From: Thiohalobacter sp.
GTDB lineage: Bacteria > Pseudomonadota > Gammaproteobacteria > Thiohalobacterales > Thiohalobacteraceae
Length of the DNA: 24,419 bases
Assembly (NCBI GenBank): GCA_027030825.1
Contig: JALVEM010000381.1
Span: 1-24,419, forward strand
Reading direction: 5' to 3'
This document shows, piece by piece, positions 8,498 through 15,118 of the stretch. Every line of letters starts with the position of its first letter. The stretch's first letter is position 1. The notes beneath the pieces were generated by a model, which ran no database searches, was not told the DNA's origin, and was given only the letters and a program-made list of their open reading frames with translations. The position numbers and the translations under genes were made by a program.

Positions 8498-9493
8498 ATG
8501 AGCGACGAGGAATGGAAACTGGATCCGGCGCCGCTCGACGAGCGGGACCGCCGCGACTCGGGATGGGAGCGCCGGCTGGTCACCCGACTGGCCGAATCGG
8601 CGCTCGAGGAACAAAGGCGCGCACGACGCTGGGGCATCTTCTTCAAGCTGCTGTTCTTCGGATACCTGGTCGCCGTGCTCGTCCTCGTGTCGGTGCCCGA
8701 ATGGAAGTCCTCGAGCCTGACGCCGGGCGAGCACACGGCGCTGGTGAAGCTCGAAGGCGTCATCGCCCCCGACAGCGACGCCAGCGCGGACAATATCGTC
8801 ACGGGGCTGCGTCACGCCTTCGAGGCGAAGCACTCCAAGGCGGTCATCCTGCGCATCAACAGCCCCGGCGGCAGCCCGGTCCAGTCCGACTACATCAACC
8901 GGGAGATTCGCCGGTTGCGCAAGAAGTACCCGGACAAGCCGCTCTATGCCGTGGTGAGCGACATGTGCGCCTCCGGAGGCTATTACGTGGCCGCCGCCGC
9001 CGACAGGATCTTCGTCAATCCCAACAGCCTCATCGGCTCGATCGGCGTGCGCATGGACGGCTTCGGTTTCGTGGAAGCCATCCGCAAGCTGGGCATCGAG
9101 CGCCGACTGCTCACCGCCGGTGAACACAAGGCCCTGCTGGATCCCTTCCTGCCCGAGAAACCCGAGGAAGTCGCCCATGTGCGCAGGCTGCTCGAGCGCA
9201 TCCATCGGGAATTCATCGACACGGTCAAGGCCGGGCGGGGCGATCGTCTCAAGGACGATCCGGAACTCTTCTCGGGCCTGATCTGGACCGGTCGTCAGGC
9301 GGTCGAGCTGGGGCTGGCCGACGATTTCGGCAGCACCTCGCAGGTGGCCCGCGAGATCGTCAAGGCGGAGGACATCGTGGACTACACGCCGACCGAGGAC
9401 GTGTTCTCGAAACTCGCCGACCGGCTCGGCGCGAGCATGGCGAAGGCGCTGGTGTTTCTGATCAGGTCACAGGAGCGAGTCACGCTCGAGTAG
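8498..9493 (+). CDS. sppA: S49 family signal peptide peptidase SppA (short form)
   Basis: A 331-residue inner-membrane serine protease that degrades cleaved signal peptides. A charged cytoplasmic N-terminus is followed by one membrane anchor (WGIFFKLLFFGYLVAVLVLVSV, 45-66). The protease domain has INSPGGSP (120-127), the nucleophile S159 in MCASGGYYVAAAAD, and the likely general base K211 in the GEHKALLDPF segment, so both catalytic residues are present. SLIGSIGV (177-184) is typical of the family. This is the single-domain form, about half the length of E. coli SppA. The ATG at 8498 follows GGGAG. It is the third gene of the rluC-HAD-sppA run; in Pseudomonas maf, yceD and rpmF come next, but here the block ends. 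Confidence 0.92.
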   Translation: MSDEEWKLDPAPLDERDRRDSGWERRLVTRLAESALEEQRRARRWGIFFKLLFFGYLVAVLVLVSVPEWKSSSLTPGEHTALVKLEGVIAPDSDASADNIVTGLRHAFEAKHSKAVILRINSPGGSPVQSDYINREIRRLRKKYPDKPLYAVVSDMCASGGYYVAAAADRIFVNPNSLIGSIGVRMDGFGFVEAIRKLGIERRLLTAGEHKALLDPFLPEKPEEVAHVRRLLERIHREFIDTVKAGRGDRLKDDPELFSGLIWTGRQAVELGLADDFGSTSQVAREIVKAEDIVDYTPTEDVFSKLADRLGASMAKALVFLIRSQERVTLE

Positions 9494-9497
9494 CAGT

Positions 9498-9518
9498 TGA
9501 CAGGCCAGCAGCCTGTCA
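9498..9518. terminator. possible hairpin between convergent sppA and PKHD hydroxylase genes
   Basis: Perfect 8-bp inverted repeat TGACAGGC-CAGCA-GCCTGTCA just after the sppA stop. The stop codon of the convergent gene (9516-9518) forms the end of the right arm. There is no T-tract on either side, so termination strength is doubtful. Confidence 0.4.
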
Positions 9519-10190
9519 GAGTTCGGCCCACATTCGCAGCAGATTCACATAGCTGTGGCTGACCTTCGCGGTCACCGGGTCCGTGGGCGCACGCTCGAGC
9601 AGCGCCTCGCGGGCCTCGGAGAGCTCGAACAGCAGTTCGCGACGCGCCGCGTCCCGGACCATGCTCTGGGTCCAGGTGACGGCCACCAGCCGCTCGCCGG
9701 CCGTCACCGGATCCACCCGGTGCAGACTGTGCGAGGGATAGACCACGGCGCTGCCGGCCTCGCCCTTGAAGCGGGTCTCGCCGTAGCTGGTGCGGATCAC
9801 CAGTTCGCCCCCTTCGTAGTCCTCGGGTGCGTTCAGGAACACGGTGGTCGAGACATCCGAACGATAGCGTCCCGTCATCGGCCCCATCACGGGGTCGTCC
9901 ACGTGATCGCCGTAGGTCATGCCCGGACGGTAACGGGCGTAGAAGGGGCTGGCCACGCGCAGCGGCAGTGCGGCCTGCTGGAACAGCGGGTGGTTGACCA
10001 GCGAGCGCATCACGATCCGGTTGAGCCGGTCGTAACGGGCGTCCTGCTGCTGCATTTCCTCGTTCTGCTTGACGATCCGCGCCTCCTTCCCGGCCGAATA
10101 GCGGCCGTCCTGGAAGGGGACCTCGGCCAGCAGACGCTGAACTTCCTCGAGCTGTGCCGGGTTGAGAACCTCGGGGATGGGCAATAACAT
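9516..10190 (-). CDS. PKHD-type Fe(II)/2-oxoglutarate hydroxylase (YbiX/PiuC family)
   Basis: A 224-residue soluble oxygenase expected to couple 2-oxoglutarate decarboxylation to hydroxylation of an unknown substrate. The double-stranded beta-helix metal site is complete: H96 and D98 in GMTYGDHVDDPVMG, distal H157 in YPSHSLHRVDPV, and R167 in AGERLVAVTW as the likely 2-oxoglutarate binder. The sequence follows YbiX/PiuC proteins along its full length. In E. coli and Pseudomonas relatives are iron-regulated and sit near TonB siderophore receptors (fiu, piuA); no receptor is seen here. Start ATG 10190 has AGGAGG-like sequence (GCAGGAGGC) upstream. It is divergent from the gene at 10235 across 44 bp. 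Confidence 0.88.
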   Translation of the reverse strand: MLLPIPEVLNPAQLEEVQRLLAEVPFQDGRYSAGKEARIVKQNEEMQQQDARYDRLNRIVMRSLVNHPLFQQAALPLRVASPFYARYRPGMTYGDHVDDPVMGPMTGRYRSDVSTTVFLNAPEDYEGGELVIRTSYGETRFKGEAGSAVVYPSHSLHRVDPVTAGERLVAVTWTQSMVRDAARRELLFELSEAREALLERAPTDPVTAKVSHSYVNLLRMWAEL

Positions 10191-10234
10191 CGTGCCTCCT
10201 GCAGGAAACTGCCAGAAAATCCGGAGTCGGAGCG

Positions 10235-10564
10235 ATGATACTCAATGTCCACATAGGCGAACAGCACTATCCGGTCGACGTGCCCGAGGAACTGATTCGC
10301 GAGTCCGAGGAGTTCTTTGCCCGCATGGACAGCGACATGGACCGGGGCTACCAGATGAGCCGGCGATGGGTGGATTCGCCCGACCGGCTCCAGCGCTGTC
10401 AGATCGCCGCCGATCGCATGGTGACCGGCATGGAGAACGGCAACGAGAGCCTGACGATGATGATGGCGGCCTACATTCTCAACCGCATGCCCGAGGCGCG
10501 TGCCGTGCACATCGATCTGGAAGGCGACATGATGCAGCACCGTTTCGAGTTCGGACGGGAATGA
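10235..10564 (+). CDS. conserved hypothetical protein
   Basis: A 109-residue acidic protein, Met-rich, without signal peptide or membrane segment. I do not recognise the family. The N-terminus (MILNVHIGEQHYPVDVPEEL) looks like a short beta hairpin, followed by three helices with the segment QRCQIAADRMVTGMENGNES. The paired predicted helices vaguely recall ZapA-type small proteins, but no diagnostic motif supports this. The start ATG follows GGAGCG closely. The stop is only 3 bp before the next ATG, so this gene and the next form a two-gene operon, divergent from the PKHD hydroxylase across 44 bp and perhaps sharing its control region. Confidence 0.72.
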   Translation: MILNVHIGEQHYPVDVPEELIRESEEFFARMDSDMDRGYQMSRRWVDSPDRLQRCQIAADRMVTGMENGNESLTMMMAAYILNRMPEARAVHIDLEGDMMQHRFEFGRE

Positions 10565-10567
10565 CGC

Positions 10568-10963
10568 ATGGCCGACCTGTTTTCGGTCACGGCGCCGCTG
10601 CAGGTGCGTTACCCGGACGGCACCCGTCACATCATGGCCGAATGCTTCCCCCTGGAGGCGGAGCCGGGGCTGGTGTATTTCGAGGTCTTCTGGCATCACC
10701 GGGTGCCGGCCATGCAGGCCATCCACCGCCTCGTGGGCGAGATACGCGGCGAGGGGCCCTGGAAGGTGGGGGAGGCCGTCATCACCCTGGTGGGGTGTCA
10801 TGGCACCGATCCGGAGATGGCGGGCCTGCTCGCCGAATGGCAGGCCTATCTCGCACAGGGCGCGCCCGGCTGTCCCCCGCGGGAACACCTGCTCAATCTG
10901 GCGCGGGCCGCCGGCGCGCGCATTTCCGATCCAGCCTCTTCTCCATCCGCCGGTGGGCAATGA
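10568..10963 (+). CDS. conserved hypothetical protein
   Basis: A 131-residue protein, unrecognised. It begins with a likely beta-rich domain (FSVTAPLQVRYPDGTRHIMAE, then LVYFEVFWHHR) and continues with a helical C-terminal part (MAGLLAEWQAYLAQGAPGCPP). No signal peptide, membrane segment or cofactor motif is visible. It follows the 109-residue gene by 3 bp and should be co-translated with it. Its last 71 bp overlap the end of the convergent GNAT gene on the opposite strand, which is an unusually long tail-to-tail overlap; either gene might in truth be shorter, but neither frame has an earlier stop. Confidence 0.7.
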   Translation: MADLFSVTAPLQVRYPDGTRHIMAECFPLEAEPGLVYFEVFWHHRVPAMQAIHRLVGEIRGEGPWKVGEAVITLVGCHGTDPEMAGLLAEWQAYLAQGAPGCPPREHLLNLARAAGARISDPASSPSAGGQ

Positions 10964-11372
10964 CTCCGAACAGCAGGGGGCCGGGTCCGAGATCGCGGTA
11001 GCCGTGGCGCAGATAGAAGCCGATCACCGGGGCCCGGGCATCGAGCAGGATGCGTGTCATTCCCTGGTCGCGGGCCGCCTTCTCCAGTGATTCCAGCAGC
11101 GCCGCGCCCACGCCCCGTCCTCGCCATTGCGGCATCACGCACATGTAGCGGATCCTTCCCGTACCGTCCTGCTCCCGGTGCAGTCGGCCATAGCCGACGA
11201 CCTCGCCGTGCGCATCCAGGACCATGCGATGCCAGGCTGCCGTTTCGTGCGCATCCTGTTCGCTGCCCGGGGGCTGTTGCCAGGGGGCGCGCAGCAGTTG
11301 CCAGCGCAGGCGGAAACAGGCGCGGTAGTGATCGGGGGTGGACGGCGATTCGACGCGGAAGGATCCCGGCAT
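10893..11372 (-). CDS. GNAT family N-acetyltransferase
   Basis: A 159-residue GNAT-fold protein predicted to transfer an acetyl group from acetyl-CoA to an unknown amine. The acetyl-CoA binding motif A is MCVMPQWRGRGVGAALLESL (about 77-96) with the pyrophosphate loop Q82-x-x-G-R-G-V-G-A; IGFYLRHGYRDLG (117-129) is the usual motif B end. The start is the ATG at 11370-11372, 4 bp after the stop of the upstream oxygenase gene; longer frames would overlap that gene. No strong ribosome binding site is present, suggesting translational coupling. It is the last gene of the minus-strand run that begins at 13064 and overlaps the convergent 131-residue gene by 71 bp. Confidence 0.85.
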   Translation of the reverse strand: MPGSFRVESPSTPDHYRACFRLRWQLLRAPWQQPPGSEQDAHETAAWHRMVLDAHGEVVGYGRLHREQDGTGRIRYMCVMPQWRGRGVGAALLESLEKAARDQGMTRILLDARAPVIGFYLRHGYRDLGPGPLLFGVIAHRRMEKRLDRKCARRRPAPD

Positions 11373-11376
11373 CGAC

Positions 11377-11988
11377 TCAGGCGAACACGACCCAGGTGGT
11401 AGCGATGTATTTGACGCCCTGCTGCAGAGTGACGGCGCGGTGTTCATGGGTCCAGAAGGGCGGGAAGAGCACGAGCTTGCCGGCCTCGGGGCGGATGCGG
11501 ACATTCTGGTACAGGAATTCGGTTTCCCCGCCCGGACCTTCCACGTCGTTGAGGTACCAGAGCGCCACCAGCTGTCGCTCGGCGAACTGGTGACTGCCGC
11601 CGTCGATGTGCCAGTGATAGTACTCGCCCGGCAGATAACGCTGCAGATTGTAGCCCACGTCCTTGAAGGGCCCCTTGAAGAAGGGAAAGGCCTCGCGGAA
11701 TTCCAGGATGGCGCGACCGAGCGAGTTGAACAGGGCCTGATCGATGTCCTTCCAGTGGGGCTTGCCGCTGACGACGAGATCCGTGGTGCGCTTGACGCTG
11801 CGATCCTGGGTGGCGAGCTGGCCGATGCGCCCCTCGTACTGCTCTTCCTGGTGCGCCTCGAAACGGCGGATCATCTCTTCGCACAGCGCAGCGGGCAACG
11901 CCTGCTTCTGTTCGAAGATGAAGCTGTTCGGCGCGACTTCGCGCAGGGTGCGCAGACGGGCTTTCGGAGAGGTGGCGGCGGGTTCCAT
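11377..11988 (-). CDS. 2-oxoglutarate/Fe(II)-dependent oxygenase (prolyl 4-hydroxylase-like)
   Basis: A 203-residue soluble oxygenase of the P4H-like superfamily. The iron ligands are H127 and D129 in YLPGEYYHWHIDGGSH and probably H183 in FPPFWTHEHRAVT, with K193 as candidate 2-oxoglutarate ligand. VALWYLNDVEGPGGETEFLY (141-160) is the typical beta-strand pair of the family. The substrate could be a protein side chain or small molecule. It is only distantly related to the PKHD hydroxylase at 9516-10190. It lies 17 bp downstream of the 352-residue gene and 4 bp upstream of the acetyltransferase gene, so it is the middle of a three-gene operon. Confidence 0.87.
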   Translation of the reverse strand: MEPAATSPKARLRTLREVAPNSFIFEQKQALPAALCEEMIRRFEAHQEEQYEGRIGQLATQDRSVKRTTDLVVSGKPHWKDIDQALFNSLGRAILEFREAFPFFKGPFKDVGYNLQRYLPGEYYHWHIDGGSHQFAERQLVALWYLNDVEGPGGETEFLYQNVRIRPEAGKLVLFPPFWTHEHRAVTLQQGVKYIATTWVVFA

Positions 11989-12005
11989 GATCGGGCTCGC
12001 AGGCT

Positions 12006-13064
12006 TCAGACGCTCACATTATCGATCATCGCCTGAATCCGCGGCAAGCCGTCCAGATCCTCGCTGCGGTAGATGGCCAGGATGTCACGCCCCAGCGCCA
12101 GCCATTCCTCGCGTCCCGCCTCCACGGCCCGTTGCAGCGGTGCGAGATCGTTGTTGCGGTACCAGTATTCGTAGCCCGACATGAGCGGGGCCGCCATGCA
12201 GCGGCGCAGGTTGCTGATGGTGGCGAAATAGAAATGCAGGCTGCAGGGATCCTTCTTCTCGATCAGCCCGGGGAGGGTCACCAGGCAATCGGCCAGGTTG
12301 TCACGCACGGCGCGCAACTGGAACGCGAGTCGGGAGTGGGGCACGGCCGCGAGCAGTCTTTCCCAGTCCGGGCCGAGCAGCCGGCCGGCCTCGAGTTCGC
12401 CCTGCTCGTGCAGCAGCAGTGTCTCGAGCTCGTTCTCCGTCATGGCCTCGAGCGAGGCTTCCGGATGCCGCTCGAAATCCTGCAGCGCGATGGCGCGTCC
12501 CATCGGCGTGTCGGGGCGGTTCCAGCGCCATTCCTCCACCTTTTCCCAGATCATGCGGCGCAGGGACTGGCGACGGATGAAGATGCGGCCCTGCAGGGAC
12601 ATGGCAGGTGGCGCGGTCAGGTCGCGGGCGAATTCCTCGTCGGAGATGTAGAGCAGCGTGTCTCCGCGCCGTTCCCGATGGTGAAGGCGACCAAGGAAGA
12701 AATGCGCCTTGTTGCGGTTGCCGTAACCGGCGGAGTAGACGAGTCCGAGCGGTGCCAGCCGGGCATTGATGGCGTCGCTGTCGAAGGGCTCGAAGCTCTC
12801 GCCTTCGATCTCTATGGGGCGATAGTCCTCGCCCTCGAGTTCCTCCCAGAGCTGTTCGCGTTCACGCAGCCATTGTCCGATGTCTTCGCTGTCGAGGCTG
12901 TCGGTGAATGCGAAACCCTTCTCCCAGCGATAGAATTCGCGCATCTTCATGAGGTAGACGCACAGGGTGAAGTCTCCGGCATGGCGCGCATCGGAGATGT
13001 TGCAGTTGTGCTGCACGGTATCCCGGAGCGTTTCGATCCGGAGGCGCTGTTCGGCTGTTTCCAT
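12006..13064 (-). CDS. conserved hypothetical protein, possibly Sfum_1244-like
   Basis: A 352-residue cytoplasmic protein, rich in Trp, Arg and acidic residues, without membrane segments or known catalytic motifs. The N-terminal stretch with CNISDARHAGDFTLCVYLMK and MREFYRWEKG reminds me of the family called Sfum_1244 in some annotations; I am not certain, and that name carries no function. The C-terminal half is mostly helical (LEAMTENELETLLLHEQGELEAG). The ATG at 13064 is preceded by GGAGGG with 6-bp spacing; an in-frame ATG at 13085 lies upstream of that site and is less likely. First gene of the run with the 2OG oxygenase and the acetyltransferase; divergent from the 186-residue gene across 130 bp. 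Confidence 0.8.
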   Translation of the reverse strand: METAEQRLRIETLRDTVQHNCNISDARHAGDFTLCVYLMKMREFYRWEKGFAFTDSLDSEDIGQWLREREQLWEELEGEDYRPIEIEGESFEPFDSDAINARLAPLGLVYSAGYGNRNKAHFFLGRLHHRERRGDTLLYISDEEFARDLTAPPAMSLQGRIFIRRQSLRRMIWEKVEEWRWNRPDTPMGRAIALQDFERHPEASLEAMTENELETLLLHEQGELEAGRLLGPDWERLLAAVPHSRLAFQLRAVRDNLADCLVTLPGLIEKKDPCSLHFYFATISNLRRCMAAPLMSGYEYWYRNNDLAPLQRAVEAGREEWLALGRDILAIYRSEDLDGLPRIQAMIDNVSV

Positions 13065-13101
13065 GGAACCCTCCACGGCCGGCACGAAAAACCCAGTGAA
13101 A

Positions 13102-13110
13102 TGGTATACT
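13102..13110 (+). promoter_or_regulatory. predicted extended -10 promoter for the 186-residue gene
   Basis: TGGTATACT is an extended -10 element (TGn plus TATACT) in the 130-bp divergent region. No good -35 is visible, which is usual for this promoter class. Transcription would begin near 13117 and leave about 78 nt before the GTG start. Confidence 0.45.
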
Positions 13111-13194
13111 GTTTCGATCCTAGCATGCCCGTGGAGGTCGTTCGACCTTTCAGGAAGTGCGGGTTCTCACCATCGGCGCGATCGGGAGGCTGCC

Positions 13195-13755
13195 GTGCGA
13201 ATCAAGACACGCTGGAACATGAAGGACAAGAGCCGGACCATTCAGGACACGGCCGGCGTCCTCGGATTCAATCTCTGGAAACTGTGCATGCAGTCGCTGC
13301 TCAATCTCGAGAACGAGGGATTCCAGACGGATACCCAGATGCAGCGTCTGGAGGTGATCCAGGAGATGATGGCCTTTCTCATCCATGCCGCAGACCGGAT
13401 CGCCTATACCCGCATGGACGACGAGGAACGTGCCGAGTTCATCCAGGCGCTGGCGAAGAAGGCCGCCGACTATGTGCAGGACAATGCGCGCGACATCGCC
13501 GGACCGGGCGATTATCGCACCCCGTTCATCGACCTGCTCAATCAGCGCATGGACGAGTATTCGGAATTCGGCTTCTTCGATTTCGAACCCAGTTTCCAGA
13601 TGGCCCGGTATTTCGGCGACCGTCTTGCGGAACGCCTGGGCCCGCGTCAGAGAAAGTGGGTGACGACCCAGGTGATCGACATCGAGGTGCCGGAATACAT
13701 GCGCACCATGAAGCGGATCGTCAACAGCCTGTTGCCCGAGCAGGACGTCGCCTGA
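13195..13755 (+). CDS. conserved hypothetical protein
   Basis: A 186-residue protein of unknown function, predicted almost wholly helical, with no signal peptide. Features are a Met/Leu-rich helix (GFNLWKLCMQSLLNLENEGF), a helix pair (LEVIQEMMAFLIHAADRIAY), and a conserved-looking aromatic segment YSEFGFFDFEPSFQMARYFG. The GTG at 13195 is chosen because GGGAGG (13184-13189) lies 5 bp upstream; the first ATG, at 13219, lacks a ribosome binding site. It is divergent from the oxygenase/acetyltransferase run and convergent with the small gene at 13819-14025. I cannot assign a family. Confidence 0.75.
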   Translation: MRIKTRWNMKDKSRTIQDTAGVLGFNLWKLCMQSLLNLENEGFQTDTQMQRLEVIQEMMAFLIHAADRIAYTRMDDEERAEFIQALAKKAADYVQDNARDIAGPGDYRTPFIDLLNQRMDEYSEFGFFDFEPSFQMARYFGDRLAERLGPRQRKWVTTQVIDIEVPEYMRTMKRIVNSLLPEQDVA

Positions 13756-13780
13756 TCCCGGCGAGAGCCTGTCGAAGAAA

Positions 13781-13809
13781 CATCGGCGGCGCGAGGAGCA
13801 CCGCCGATG
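13781..13809. terminator. hairpin terminator between convergent genes
   Basis: Nine-bp perfect stem, CATCGGCGG/CCGCCGATG with an 11-nt loop, between the stops at 13755 and 13819. On the minus strand it is followed by TTTCTTCG, so it best serves the small gene; it may act in both directions. Confidence 0.55.
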
Positions 13810-13818
13810 CCGCATTGC

Positions 13819-14025
13819 TCATTCGTAGATCAGCTCGGGCCAGAAGACCTTGTCCGGCTCCCTGGCCTGCAGTTCCTCGGCTTTCTTCTTGGCCTCGCCG
13901 TAGGTCATCTCGCCGTCGAGCACGCCGCGTTCGAACTTGTACTTGTATTTCCACGCGACGCGATAGCCCGGGTCGGAAGCCCGGCGAAGCAGGGGATCCG
14001 CCTTGGCGGTGAAGGTTCCGGTCAT
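13819..14025 (-). CDS. small hypothetical protein
   Basis: A 68-residue, Lys/Tyr-rich cytoplasmic protein. It has an aromatic basic segment (YRVAWKYKYKFERGVLDGEM), then a short helix (YGEAKKKAEELQAREP) and ends FWPELIYE. Family not recognised. The ATG at 14025 follows GGAGG with 6-bp spacing, and the stop is followed directly by a hairpin, which together support a real gene. It stands alone: convergent with the 186-residue gene and divergent from the exosortase-type secreted protein. Confidence 0.72.
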   Translation of the reverse strand: MTGTFTAKADPLLRRASDPGYRVAWKYKYKFERGVLDGEMTYGEAKKKAEELQAREPDKVFWPELIYE

Positions 14026-14253
14026 GATGCGCCTCCTCGTTTCCAGTGGTTGGTCGACAAGACTGCATCACCAGTATGTGGACGGAACTTCCGATTTCAA
14101 GCCCTTGATTGTCATGGAAAATGACGCGTGATCCGCGATATTCGGCCAAGCTTTCTGATCGACCCATAGAAAAATCGAATGGCATCCGGGTGTCTCACTG
14201 GTTATATTGATTACGCCTGAACCAGATAACAGCAAACCACAGGGGAAGTCACA

Positions 14254-15042
14254 ATGATCAAGCTCTCTCGTATTGCGGGGGCCTGTGCTCTCGCGACCGT
14301 TTCTCTCTCCGCCCATGCCTTTTCCACGCCCGTGACACCTCCCGGTATTCCGGGCGGCATGTCCGGTGCGTTCGGCATGTTTCCGACCGTCATCGATTTC
14401 AGCGACCGCGATCACTTCAAGGATGCGCGCGGCGAGCCGGAATACACGACCACGGTCGACAATTTTACGGTCACGCTCAAGGCCTGGGTCGACACCGGGC
14501 AGTACACGCCCAACCCGGTCCACGGTATCGATTTCAACCGCCTCGTCCACGACAGCCACTATCTGGATCTCACCTGGGACACCAACGACGGCATCGGAAT
14601 GAACATCCGGGACAAGGGAGCCTGGAAGCACAAGTACCGGAACTACGAAAACGATGAAATCGAGGGCGACGAGGTGCTCGAGCTGCGTTTCGACAGCCCG
14701 GTCTTTCTCCACACCATCACGGTGGACGATCTCTTCTATGAAAAGCGCGGGGGCGAGCGCTATCAGGAGATGGGCTTCTACCAGATCGATCAGGGCGGTC
14801 CGGTGAAGTTCCAGGCCCCTGCCGACAGGAAGAAGGACGAGGTGGTCACCATCGAGGTCAATGCGGTGGTCAACGGTTCGGTCTGGTTCTGGGCGCCGGG
14901 CAAGCTGGGCGATCACGAGCGTCACGAGTTCGCGCTCCAGTCCGTGGCGGTGAGTCCGGCACCCGTGCCCGTGCCCGCGGCACTGTGGCTGTTCGGATCC
15001 GGCCTGGCGGGCCTGATCGGCATGGCGCGCCGGCGCGGCTGA
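14254..15042 (+). CDS. secreted protein with PEP-CTERM/VPxxP-CTERM exosortase signal
   Basis: A 262-residue exported protein. Residues 1-22 are a signal peptide ending SAHA before FSTP. The C-terminus (about 238-262) has the tripartite exosortase sorting signal: VPVPAAL, a membrane helix WLFGSGLAGLIGMA and RRRG, of the type recognised by exosortase/archaeosortase for anchoring or release at the cell surface. The mature middle region is acidic and predicted beta-rich (for example FSDRDHFKDARGEPEYTTTV), with no known enzyme motif; such proteins often serve in biofilm or exopolysaccharide. The ATG at 14254 has AGGGGAAG upstream. No exosortase gene is in this window. It converges on the sulfur globule gene through a shared terminator. 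Confidence 0.85.
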   Translation: MIKLSRIAGACALATVSLSAHAFSTPVTPPGIPGGMSGAFGMFPTVIDFSDRDHFKDARGEPEYTTTVDNFTVTLKAWVDTGQYTPNPVHGIDFNRLVHDSHYLDLTWDTNDGIGMNIRDKGAWKHKYRNYENDEIEGDEVLELRFDSPVFLHTITVDDLFYEKRGGERYQEMGFYQIDQGGPVKFQAPADRKKDEVVTIEVNAVVNGSVWFWAPGKLGDHERHEFALQSVAVSPAPVPVPAALWLFGSGLAGLIGMARRRG

Positions 15043-15062
15043 AGCATTCCCGCTTCCATGAA

Positions 15063-15095
15063 AAAGCCCCGGTCGCTTGTGGCGACCGGGGCTTT
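15063..15095. terminator. bidirectional rho-independent terminator
   Basis: Perfect 14-bp stem from AAAGCCCCGGTCGC (15063-15076) and its complement (15082-15095) with loop TTGTG. It is flanked by A residues on the left and T residues on the right, so it can end transcription of both the exosortase-signal gene (stop 15042) and the sulfur globule gene (stop 15119). Confidence 0.88.
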
Positions 15096-15118
15096 CCTGT
15101 TTCCGCTGTTTGCAGAAA

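Noticed and set aside
12132..14012. Plus-strand open frame of 626 codons
   Set aside because: Runs antisense to the 352-residue gene, then out of frame over the 186-residue gene, and has no start site or recognisable domain.
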